From positions 1 through 6,327 of the forward strand of contig DAOUKH010000071.1 of assembly GCA_034421515.1 (NCBI GenBank): a DNA stretch of 6,327 bases, read 5' to 3'. Both the position numbers and the translations under genes were made by a program. Shown here one piece after another: positions 1 through 5,795 of this stretch. The DNA comes from DAOUKH01 sp034421515 (lineage in GTDB: Bacteria; Chloroflexota; Dehalococcoidia; SHYB01). Every line of letters starts with the position of its first letter. The first letter of the stretch is position 1. Under the pieces are notes generated by a model, which saw nothing but the letters and a program-made list of their open reading frames with translations, made no database searches and was not told the origin of the DNA.

Positions 1-44
1 TCGACCGCGGCGAAGTCGCCCGCGGCGTCCTCGAAATCGGCTGA
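1..44 (+). CDS. 3' end of an unidentified + strand gene (partial)
   Basis: Reading the + strand from position 3 gives DRGEVARGVLEIG and then a TGA at 42-44. Nearly every third base is C, the same codon habit as the other genes here, while the two other frames give Arg/Pro/Ser-rich text typical of shadows. The upstream part lies outside the window. A tail of the form 'GEVARGVLEI' resembles the C-terminal strand of zinc-type medium-chain alcohol dehydrogenases, where a 'G-x-x-x-R-x-V' ending is common. Thirteen residues are far too few to assign a family, so this is only a hint. The gene converges on the - strand genes that end at 141 (or 69). Confidence 0.45.
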   Translation, partial: DRGEVARGVLEIG

Positions 45-68
45 CCCGCCGCCGCGGCGCCGCCTAGC

Positions 69-140
69 CTAGAGCCCGGGGCCCTTCGGCCTGCGACCCG
101 CTGCTTCGTAGATGCCGCCGACGGCGACGCTCTCGTCGTC
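69..140 (-). other. in-frame, coding-like continuation beyond the TGA of the 49-aa gene
   Basis: Directly after the TGA at 143-141, the same frame reads DDESVAVGGIYEAAGRRPKG and three further residues to a TAG at 71-69. Codon positions keep the coding pattern of this genome: position 3 is mostly C or G, position 1 is mostly G, and position 2 has the lowest GC. Possible explanations are a nonsense change (TGG or CGA to TGA), a sequencing error, UGA recoding, or chance in GC-rich DNA. A hairpin with a GUC loop begins 12 bases past the TGA (arms 128-123 and 119-114, one U-G pair). Its spacing is compatible with a bacterial SECIS element, but the match is weak. Confidence 0.4.
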
Positions 141-290
141 TCACTTCACCATCACGACCATCATCTGGTCGTAGGCGCAGCGTGAGAGCGGCTCGACGGG
201 CCGTGCGTGGGCACTGCCGTTGAGCCAGTGCGCGGCGCGGACGGCCCACCGCCAGACCTGAGTCCAGACGGACTGGCGGGGCTCGCTCAT
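141..290 (-). CDS. 49-aa hypothetical protein coupled to the Mo oxidoreductase
   Basis: The start ATG (290-288) overlaps the TGA of the upstream molybdenum oxidoreductase (289-287) as ATGA, so translation is probably coupled; no clear Shine-Dalgarno precedes it. The 49-residue product begins MSEPRQSVWTQV and has a Trp-rich amphipathic stretch, WRWAVRAAHWLNGSAHARP, followed by RCAYDQMMVVMVK. Almost all codons end in G or C, which supports real coding. I do not recognise the family. The 'W-R-W-x-V-R-x-x-H-W-L-N' stretch faintly recalls the first segment of cytochrome b561-type proteins, but no full transmembrane helix is present. The reading frame continues with coding character after the TGA, so the native protein could be about 73 residues (see 69-140). 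A longer in-frame start at 362 lies wholly inside the upstream gene and is unlikely. Position suggests an accessory role for the Mo enzyme; this is inference. Confidence 0.6.
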   Translation of the reverse strand: MSEPRQSVWTQVWRWAVRAAHWLNGSAHARPVEPLSRCAYDQMMVVMVK

Positions 291-1312
291 TGCAGCGGGA
301 GCGGCGGCTGCCACCACTTGCTCGTGTCGTTGACGTGGATCTGCGTTACCCATTTCACCCAATCATAGCCCCGCTTGTCGGGGGCGACTAAACGCACGGG
401 GAAGCCGTGCCCCCTTGAGAGCCGCTCGCCCGAGACGTGCGTCGCCAGCAGGTAGGCCTGCGCCTCCTCAAGGCTGAACCGCCGCCAGTACCCCGTCGCC
501 GAGCGCACCGTCACGCTCGCCGCCTCGTCCGACAGGCCGGCGCGGTCGAAGAGGCGGCCGAGCCGGACGCCGCGCCACTCCTGCGTCGAGTGCCACCCGC
601 CGGTGCAGTCGATCGTGGCCACGAGCTCGTCCTGGTAGTCCAGCGCGCCCTCGTAGTCGAGCTCGACGGGCCGCGCCACGTGCCCCTCCAACCGGAGGCG
701 CCACGCCGACTCGTCGAGCGTCGGCGCGCTGTCGGAAAGCCAGATAACGCGAGGGAAGTCGTTCCCCGTGAAGTCGCCGGCGTTGTAGGAGCCGGTGAAC
801 CGCCGGTCGGCCGCCTGAAGATTGAGCAGCGGCGCGGCGGCCTCGCCGATGCGCCACAGCGCCAGCCCGCCCAGGGCCGCGGCAATCGTCCGCAGGAATG
901 TGCGCCGTTCCGCCCAGTAGCGGGGGCGCGCCGAGTAGGTGCGGCCGAGAAAGTGCCCGAACACGAGGAAGACGGCGGGAATGGCGAGGACGCCGTGCCA
1001 AGTCATTCCGCTCAGCCCGAGGAAGTTGAACGGCCCGACGTTGCTCCAGTAGACCCCGCTGAAGACGACCCCGATCAGCACCATCGCGAGAAGGACCGAG
1101 GCCACCGTCGTGGTCGGGCGCCGGCGCCACTGCTGCAGCCCGCCCACAATGTTCCACGCCTTCCACCAGAACACGGCGACGACCGCGAGGCTGGCGGCGG
1201 CGTGGATGTCGCCCAGGAAGGGCGAGTGGTTGCTGGTCAGCGTCAGGAAGCCGGTGACGGCCGAGACCGTCAGCGCCACGCCGATCAGAATGTTGGCCCA
1301 CGGATAGCGCAT
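287..1312 (-). CDS. membrane cytochrome b-like/molybdopterin oxidoreductase fusion (sulfite oxidase/MsrP superfamily)
   Basis: This 341-residue protein has two parts. Residues 1-130 hold four hydrophobic segments (about 8-26, 36-56, 69-90, 104-123). Histidines 37, 106 and 120 lie in or beside helices, as in small heme b membrane domains. RRR at 63-65 marks a cytoplasmic loop. A fifth segment (139-160) is preceded by RRTFLR (136-141), a match to the twin-arginine motif. The C-terminal half (about 200-341) is the Mo-pterin (Oxidored_molyb) domain; its Mo-ligating cysteine is Cys236 in IDCTGGWHSTQEWRGV. The domain ends with DKRGYDWVKWVTQI. The family transfers oxygen atoms to or from sulfur and similar substrates, but the substrate here cannot be read from sequence. 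Fusing the heme anchor to the Mo domain suggests electron exchange with the quinone pool in one chain. MRYPWAN at 1312 starts right before helix 1. The ribosome site is weak, with GGAG 13 bases upstream. The 49-aa gene follows with an ATGA overlap. Confidence 0.88.
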   Translation of the reverse strand: MRYPWANILIGVALTVSAVTGFLTLTSNHSPFLGDIHAAASLAVVAVFWWKAWNIVGGLQQWRRRPTTTVASVLLAMVLIGVVFSGVYWSNVGPFNFLGLSGMTWHGVLAIPAVFLVFGHFLGRTYSARPRYWAERRTFLRTIAAALGGLALWRIGEAAAPLLNLQAADRRFTGSYNAGDFTGNDFPRVIWLSDSAPTLDESAWRLRLEGHVARPVELDYEGALDYQDELVATIDCTGGWHSTQEWRGVRLGRLFDRAGLSDEAASVTVRSATGYWRRFSLEEAQAYLLATHVSGERLSRGHGFPVRLVAPDKRGYDWVKWVTQIHVNDTSKWWQPPLPLQ

Positions 1313-1338
1313 GTCGCTTCGTAGCTCCCGACCTTGCC

Positions 1339-1344
1339 ATTATG
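1339..1344 (-). promoter_or_regulatory. possible -10 box for the Mo oxidoreductase gene
   Basis: Read on the - strand this is CATAAT, five of six matches to TATAAT, and it stands out in very GC-rich surroundings. It lies 26 bases before the ATG at 1312, allowing a leader of roughly 20 bases. No convincing -35 hexamer sits 16-18 bases further upstream, so the call rests on one box. Confidence 0.25.
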
Positions 1345-1390
1345 GGGCCGGCGGCGGGCGATTGCCCGGCGTGCGCTTTGGGGTTCGTGG

Positions 1391-1472
1391 GGCGCGGTCT
1401 CCCCGCCTGTCTCTGCACCGCAACTCGGAGGTTGCGCGAGGGCTGCGGGAGGGAGTGGGGGAAGACCGCGCC
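1391..1472. repeat. inverted repeat with nested hairpin in the divergent intergenic region
   Basis: The arms GGCGCGGTCT (1391-1400) and AGACCGCGCC (1463-1472) are exact 10-base complements. After a one-base bulge, CCCC (1401-1404) pairs with GGGG near 1458-1461. Inside is a second perfect hairpin, CGCAAC (1419-1424) and GTTGCG (1431-1436), with a six-base loop. The right arm ends immediately before the proposed -35 box at 1473. It could be an operator, a cruciform-forming site, a degenerate dispersed repeat, or leader RNA structure if transcription starts further upstream. The structure is visible; the role is unknown. Confidence 0.5.
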
Positions 1473-1501
1473 TTGTTGGTATATGCGCCGCGTGCTAGGG
1501 T
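1473..1501 (+). promoter_or_regulatory. candidate sigma70-type promoter of the LLM oxidoreductase gene
   Basis: TTGTTG (1473-1478) and TAGGGT (1496-1501) are separated by 17 bases. TG at 1493-1494, one base before the -10, gives an extended -10. Each hexamer matches consensus at only three positions, so the spacing and the TG motif carry the call. Initiation would fall near 1508, leaving a leader of about 19 bases that contains the GGGAAGG ribosome site. Confidence 0.4.
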
Positions 1502-1526
1502 TCGGACGTTTCCGGGAAGGCCCGCT

Positions 1527-2591
1527 ATGCGCTTCATCGTCTTCGCCCTTGTCCAGTCGCCGAACGGCGACGCCGACACCGGCGTCTACCGCAACGAGAC
1601 CGACCTCCTGGTCTACGCCGAGGACCTCGGCTTCGACGCCGTCTGGATGGCCGAGCACCACTTCCACAACTACTGCATCACGCCCGATCCCCTGCTCCTC
1701 GCGACCCACGTCGCCGCGCGCACCAAACGCATCCGCATCGGGACGGCGGCCAACGTCCTGCCCCTCTCGCACCCCGTCCGCATCGCGGAGCAGACGGCGA
1801 TGCTCGACATCCTGAGCGAGGGCCGCCTCGACGTCGGCTTCGCCAAGGGCTACGGCCCCCGCGAGTTCATGGGCTACGGCGTCGACCAGCGCGAGGCCGA
1901 GGACCGCTTCCGTGAGGCTCTGGAGATCATCTTCGCCGCCTGGACGCAGGACGAGTTCTCCTACGAAGGGCGGCACTTCACCATCCCCAAAGCCTCGCTT
2001 CGACCCCGCCCCCGCACCAAACCCCACCCCAGCGCCTACGTCGCCACCACCGGTTCGCAGCCGACCATCGACCTCGCCGCGAAGCTCGGCCTCCCCTTCT
2101 ACGTCGCCTACCGGGGGCGCAAGCACTTCGCCGAGATCAAGGAACGCTACCGCGCCGCCGCCTCGGCCCACGGACACGGCGACGCGGCCATCGACGCGAC
2201 CCTCGAGCGCGCCGCCGTGATGCAGACTTCCTACCTCGCGCCCACCAACGAGGAGTCCTACGCCGAGGCCAAGCCCGTCGTCGCCCACTTCAGCGAAACG
2301 ATCGATTCGGTCAACTTCCCCACCGACCTCGACACCTGGCCCCCCGATCTCCAGGCGCTCGTCCGCGAGAACTACCGGCACCCCGGCGGCAGGGGCTACC
2401 AGGACTACGACGGCTACTGGAACGCCTTCATCTACGGCGACCCCGAGCGCGGCGTCGAGCGCGTCCGTCACCTGGAAGCGTCGGGCTTCCGCAACGTCCT
2501 CATCGGCTTCAGCTTCGGCGGCATGCCCTACGACCGCGTCCGCCGCTCGATGGAGCTCTTCGCCGAAAAGGTGATGCCCGAGTTCCGCTAG
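1527..2591 (+). CDS. LLM-class (bacterial luciferase-like) flavin-dependent oxidoreductase
   Basis: This cytoplasmic TIM-barrel flavoprotein of 354 residues uses FMN (or F420 in some relatives) for oxidation, often mono-oxygenation of small organic substrates; the substrate cannot be told here. Family marks are the strand MRFIVFALVQ at the N-terminus, DLGFDAVWMAEHHF (33-46), TKRIRIGTAANVLPLSHPVR (66-85), and AEQTAMLDILSEGRLDVGFAKGYG (from 87). The tail GDPERGVERVRHLEASGF...VLIGFSFGGMP is the usual closing element over the flavin. The length is normal for the family. The frame is open back to an ATG at 1311, but ATG 1527 is preferred: it has GGGAAGG six bases upstream (1514-1520), and family similarity begins exactly there. 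It diverges from the Mo oxidoreductase gene and converges with recR, with 7 bases between the stop codons. It therefore appears monocistronic. Confidence 0.9.
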   Translation: MRFIVFALVQSPNGDADTGVYRNETDLLVYAEDLGFDAVWMAEHHFHNYCITPDPLLLATHVAARTKRIRIGTAANVLPLSHPVRIAEQTAMLDILSEGRLDVGFAKGYGPREFMGYGVDQREAEDRFREALEIIFAAWTQDEFSYEGRHFTIPKASLRPRPRTKPHPSAYVATTGSQPTIDLAAKLGLPFYVAYRGRKHFAEIKERYRAAASAHGHGDAAIDATLERAAVMQTSYLAPTNEESYAEAKPVVAHFSETIDSVNFPTDLDTWPPDLQALVRENYRHPGGRGYQDYDGYWNAFIYGDPERGVERVRHLEASGFRNVLIGFSFGGMPYDRVRRSMELFAEKVMPEFR

Positions 2592-2603
2592 GGGGCGGCT
2601 AGC
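2587..2603. repeat. small palindrome spanning two convergent stop codons
   Basis: GCTAG (2587-2591) and CTAGC (2599-2603) are exact complements around a 7-base G-rich loop. The TAG of the LLM gene lies in one arm and the recR stop (CTA on the + strand) lies in the other. An alternative pairing, GGGGCG (2592-2597) with CGCCCC (2615-2620), is also available. There is no T tract on either side, so a bidirectional intrinsic terminator is only weakly supported. Confidence 0.3.
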
Positions 2604-3207
2604 CCATCTCCTGGCGCCCCTCGAGCGCACGTGAGAGTGTGACCTCGTCGGCGTACTCGAGGTCCGCCCCTGAAGGAAGCCCGCGGGCGAGCCGCGTGAT
2701 CTTCAGCGGCTTCCCCTGAAGCTGGCGCTGGACGTAGGTCGCCGTCGCCTCGCCCTCTAGGTTCGGGTTCGTCGCCAGGATGATCTCCGAGACCTCCCCG
2801 GCCTCGACCCGGGCGACGAGCTCGTCGAGCTTCAAGTCGCGGGGTCCGACCCCGTTGAGCGGCGAGATCGCCCCGTGCAGCACGTGGTAGCGGCCCCGAA
2901 AGGCCGACGTCTTCTCCAGCGCCAGAATGTCCAGCGGCTGCTCGACCACGCAGATGACGCCGTCGCTCCGCCCCGGGTCGGCGCAGATCGCGCACGGGTC
3001 AACGTCGGTGATGTTCTGGCATTCGGTGCAGAAGACGATCTGGTCGACGACCGCCGCGATGGCCGCGGAGAGGGCGCGGGCCTCCTCCTTTGGCGCGCGG
3101 ATCAGGTGATAGGCGAGGCGCTGCGCCGTCTTTGGCCCGACGCTCGGCAGCTTCCCCAGCTCTTCGACGAGCCGGACGATGGGCGCGGCGGCGGGCAGAA
3201 AGTCCAT
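2599..3207 (-). CDS. recR: recombination mediator protein RecR
   Basis: RecR works with RecO (and RecF) to load RecA on single-stranded gaps during recombinational repair, forming a ring-shaped clamp on DNA. All parts of the family appear in order in the 202 residues. The N-terminal helix-hairpin-helix is around LGKLPSVGPKTAQRLAYHL (17-35). A four-cysteine zinc site is formed by Cys60, Cys63, Cys72 and Cys75 (FCTEC...CAIC). The Toprim domain runs from about 83, with VICVVEQPLDILALEKT and YHVLHGAISPLNGVGP, then ATNPNLEGEATATYV near the end. The length is typical. It is the last gene of the dnaX-ybaB-recR cluster, 12 bases after ybaB. No good Shine-Dalgarno is visible in that gap, so coupling to ybaB translation is likely. 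Confidence 0.97.
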   Translation of the reverse strand: MDFLPAAAPIVRLVEELGKLPSVGPKTAQRLAYHLIRAPKEEARALSAAIAAVVDQIVFCTECQNITDVDPCAICADPGRSDGVICVVEQPLDILALEKTSAFRGRYHVLHGAISPLNGVGPRDLKLDELVARVEAGEVSEIILATNPNLEGEATATYVQRQLQGKPLKITRLARGLPSGADLEYADEVTLSRALEGRQEMG

Positions 3208-3219
3208 GTGGGCCGGGCG

Positions 3220-3528
3220 CTAGGTCAGCCCCGGAATGTTGAGGCCGCCGGTGGCCTTGGAAAGGTGCGCCGACGCGGCCTCCCGCGACTTGTCCAGGCC
3301 CTCGTTCAGGGCCGCGATCACCAGGTCTTCGAGCATCTCCACGTCGTCGGGACTGACGGCCTCCGGGTCGATCTTGAGCGAGAGCACGCGCTGGTCGCCG
3401 GTGACCACGACGTTGACCACGCCCCCGCCCGCGCTTCCCTCGGCGGTCAGCGACCCAATCTCCTGCTGCGCCTTTGCGATGCGTTGCTGAAGCTGCTGGG
3501 CCTGCTTCATCAGGTTCTTATTCATCAT
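3220..3528 (-). CDS. ybaB: YbaB/EbfC family nucleoid-associated protein
   Basis: A small DNA-binding protein of up to 102 residues that forms a tweezer-like dimer on DNA and affects nucleoid structure; its link to RecR and DnaX is mainly genomic. Family marks are an N-terminal coiled-coil helix (MKQAQQLQQRIAKAQQEI), the segment TAEGSAGGGVVNVVVTGDQR, and the helix SPDDVEMLEDLVIAALNEGL. Two adjacent ATG codons (3528 and 3525) could be the start. AAGGAG at 3546-3541 is 12 or 15 bases upstream respectively, a little far, favouring 3528. The start lies inside the 3' end of dnaX: the shared bases read CATGATGAATAA, so dnaX stops 11 bases into this gene. Translational coupling to dnaX is expected. 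Confidence 0.95.
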   Translation of the reverse strand: MMNKNLMKQAQQLQQRIAKAQQEIGSLTAEGSAGGGVVNVVVTGDQRVLSLKIDPEAVSPDDVEMLEDLVIAALNEGLDKSREAASAHLSKATGGLNIPGLT

Positions 3529-5215
3529 GGGGCGCTTGCTCTCCTTCCGCCGTGGAACCCGGCGTCGCGGGCCCGTCGACCAACCGCGCGCCGGCCTCTT
3601 GGGCGGCCCGAATCAGGTGGCCGCCCGCCGCCTTCGGCGGCTGCGACTGCAAGACGCATTGTACCGTGTGCCGGCTTCCCAGCACGCCGGCGAGCGCGTC
3701 CTCCAGCGCCTTGCGGCTGGCCGGGTTGTCCAGCTCTTCCTTGAACATCTCCACGAACTTCTGGTGCGTGAAGCCGATGACGACGACCCCCTCCTCGACC
3801 GACAGCGGCTTCGACCCGCTCCGCAGCACCGCGTCGATCTTGATCCGCCCCGCTCCCTTGGAGGCGGACACGACGTCCCGCCAGCGCCGCTCCAGCGTGG
3901 CCAGGCGCGCCGGGTCGCTGCCGGGGTCGGAGGCCGGCGCCGGTGGCGGCGCGGGCGCCCGCGGTGGTGTCGGAGCCCGCCGCGCGGGCGCCGGCCTTGC
4001 CTCCGTGCCATTGGATGGCGCCGGGGTGGGTGTCCTCGCGGCGGGCTCCGCCGGTCTTGGCGCGGGACGTGCGGGCTGCACCTGACGTTGCGTCGCGGCC
4101 CGCTCCGGTGGGGCGGCCCGCTCTGCCGGGGCGGGCGCCACCGACTCGGTCACCGTCTCCACCAGGGCAAGCTCCAGCGGAAGGGTCAGCGCGGCGGCGT
4201 CCTTGAGGTCGGCCGCGCCGAAGGCCCGCAGGACGGCCACGATCCGGTCGAGGCCGGCGGTTCCGAGCAGCCCCTTCGCCTCCTCCTGCTCCTCGGCGGA
4301 GAGGTCGTCCACGGAGGCGGCCTCGGCCTTCAGCAGCATCAGCCCCCGCAGGTAGGTGAGCAGCTCGCGGTGGAACTGGCCGAGGTCGAATCCACCGCCG
4401 GCGACCTCTTCGAGAGCGGCGAGCCCCTTCCCAAGGTCGCGTTCGATCGCGGCGTGGGCCAGCGCCCGCATCTGCTCGCGCCCGCCGATGCCGAGCGCGG
4501 CGCGCACCGCCTCCTCGTCGATCGTGCCCCCCACGCCGACCACAAGCTGTTCGAGTATGTTTTCGGCGTCGCGGAGCGATCCGCCGGCGGACCGGGCCAC
4601 CAGTCCCAGCGCCCCCTCGGTGGCCTCCGCCCCCTCCGACTCGCAGATCTGGGCGAGGCGGCGCACCACGTCGGCGCGCGAGATGCGGCGCAGGTCGAAG
4701 CGCTGGCAGCGGGAGATGATCGTCGCCGGCAGCTTGTGCGACTCCGTCGTCGCCAGGACGATGATGGTGTGCGGCGGCGGCTCCTCCAGCGTCTTCAGCA
4801 GCGCGTTGAACGCCGGGGCCGTCAGCATGTGGACCTCGTCGATGATGTAGACCTTGCGCCGCGCCGTATTCGGGGCGAAGCCGACCTTCTCGCGCAGGCT
4901 CCGGATCTCGTCGATGCCCCGGTTGCTGGCGGCGTCGATCTCGATGAGGTCGAGCGCCCGGCCCTGCGCGACATCCGAGCACATCGTGCAGTCGTTGCAG
5001 GGCTCTCCCTTCCCGTTGCGCAGGCAATTCACCGCCTTGGCCAGGATGCGCCCCATGCTCGTCTTCCCCGTGCCCCGCGGCCCGCAGAAGAGGTAGGCGT
5101 GGGCGACCCGCTCCGACGCCAGCGCGTTGAGTAGCGTCGTCGTCACGTGCTCCTGTCCCACAACCTCGGAGAAGGCCTGGGGCCGCCATTTGCGGTAGAA
5201 GACTTGGTCCGTCAT
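3518..5215 (-). CDS. dnaX: DNA polymerase III subunit tau (clamp loader ATPase)
   Basis: This protein is the motor of the clamp loader, opening and placing the beta clamp on primed DNA. In the 565 residues are MTDQVFYRKWRPQAFSEVVG at the start, Walker A GPRGTGKT (45-52), and a zinc module with Cys64, 73, 76 and 79. Walker B is VYIIDEVH (Asp126, Glu127), the arginine-finger motif is SRC (168-170), and sensor 2 is GGSLRDAEN (211-219). The collar domain reaches about residue 355. A Pro/Ala/Arg-rich linker (about 358-430) leads to a C-terminal tau domain (about 435-545), so this is the long form. No A-rich slippery run is visible, so a frameshifted gamma form is not evident. ATG 5215 is chosen because the family N-terminus begins there. 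The frame stays open to 5914, but that extension only shadows ybeY and the palindromic repeat. It lies 26 bases after ybeY and overlaps ybaB by 11. Confidence 0.96.
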   Translation of the reverse strand: MTDQVFYRKWRPQAFSEVVGQEHVTTTLLNALASERVAHAYLFCGPRGTGKTSMGRILAKAVNCLRNGKGEPCNDCTMCSDVAQGRALDLIEIDAASNRGIDEIRSLREKVGFAPNTARRKVYIIDEVHMLTAPAFNALLKTLEEPPPHTIIVLATTESHKLPATIISRCQRFDLRRISRADVVRRLAQICESEGAEATEGALGLVARSAGGSLRDAENILEQLVVGVGGTIDEEAVRAALGIGGREQMRALAHAAIERDLGKGLAALEEVAGGGFDLGQFHRELLTYLRGLMLLKAEAASVDDLSAEEQEEAKGLLGTAGLDRIVAVLRAFGAADLKDAAALTLPLELALVETVTESVAPAPAERAAPPERAATQRQVQPARPAPRPAEPAARTPTPAPSNGTEARPAPARRAPTPPRAPAPPPAPASDPGSDPARLATLERRWRDVVSASKGAGRIKIDAVLRSGSKPLSVEEGVVVIGFTHQKFVEMFKEELDNPASRKALEDALAGVLGSRHTVQCVLQSQPPKAAGGHLIRAAQEAGARLVDGPATPGSTAEGEQAPHDE

Positions 5216-5241
5216 CGGTTCGCGGTCCTGAGTCCGGGGCG

Positions 5242-5721
5242 CTAGCGCCCGCCGGGAACGGCGAGTCCGAGGCCGGTCAAGATCGCGTCCTGCCTGCCGA
5301 ACATGCGCCGCTCCTCGCCGGGGCCGCCGTGATCGTAGCCGAGCAGATGGAGCACGCCGTGGACAAGGAGGAAAGCTACTTCCAACTCGGCGGCGTGGCC
5401 GTACTCGCGCGCTTGGCTCACGGCTCGCGGGAATGATAGCACCACCTGCCCCAGACTTGGCGCCTCGTCCGGCGCGGTAGGGAACGATTCCGTCTCTTGA
5501 AAGGCGAAGGAGAGCACGTCCGTGGGCCGGTCGACGCCGCGGTGCTCGCGGTTCAGCGCGTGGACCTCCTCGTCGCCCGTGATCCACACATCCACCGCCG
5601 ACCCCTCGGCGACCCCCTCCGCCGCCAGCGCCGCCTCCACCACCCGCCGCACCCACGCCGCGTCGGGCGCGCCCTCCCCCGCCATGTCGATCACAACGTC
5701 CACGGCATAGCGGGGACTCAT
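5242..5721 (-). CDS. ybeY: endoribonuclease YbeY (rRNA maturation factor)
   Basis: A single-domain zinc-dependent RNase needed for 16S rRNA 3' end maturation and 70S ribosome quality control in the cytoplasm. The product has 159 residues, the normal length. Key marks are LNREHRGVDRPTDVLSF (56-72) and the zinc motif HGVLHLLGYDH, with His121, His125 and His131. The tail ERRMFGRQDAIL matches the family's last helix. The usual G-D-x-x-I-S segment reads GQVVLS (91-96), with Gln at the Asp position. The ATG at 5721 is preferred because GGAAG (5733-5729) lies seven bases upstream. A longer frame from a GTG at 5931 would translate straight through the compound palindrome and has no family support. 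It is the first gene of the - strand operon; dnaX follows after 26 bases. No convincing promoter was found between 5722 and 6000. Confidence 0.95.
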   Translation of the reverse strand: MSPRYAVDVVIDMAGEGAPDAAWVRRVVEAALAAEGVAEGSAVDVWITGDEEVHALNREHRGVDRPTDVLSFAFQETESFPTAPDEAPSLGQVVLSFPRAVSQAREYGHAAELEVAFLLVHGVLHLLGYDHGGPGEERRMFGRQDAILTGLGLAVPGGR

Positions 5722-5795
5722 ACCGCGTCTTCCAGGGGAGACCTTTGCACAACCTGCGCCGGGCGACCGCGCATCGCGTAGGAGCATCTCTTGTG

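Noticed and set aside
45..100. GC-rich palindromes (for example CGCCGCGGCG and GGCC-CTTC-GGCC) as a terminator of the convergent genes
   Set aside because: Short stems, no T tract, and such matches are frequent by chance at this GC content.
437..1324. 295-codon open frame on the + strand opposite the Mo oxidoreductase
   Set aside because: Antisense shadow; Arg/Pro/Ala-rich with no membrane or domain pattern.
1311..1526. 72-residue N-terminal extension of the LLM protein
   Set aside because: No family similarity. It contains the structured intergenic repeat and the likely promoter, and ATG 1527 has a good ribosome site.
468..2630. 720-codon open frame on the - strand across the Mo oxidoreductase and LLM genes
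   Set aside because: It lies antisense to the LLM gene and out of frame with the Mo gene. The translation is low-complexity Gly/Ala/Arg/Val text with no family motifs, as expected from high-GC3 shadows.
3527..5134. 535-codon open frame on the + strand opposite dnaX
   Set aside because: Antisense shadow of dnaX; Arg/Gly/Leu-rich with no recognisable domain, while the - strand carries every clamp-loader motif.
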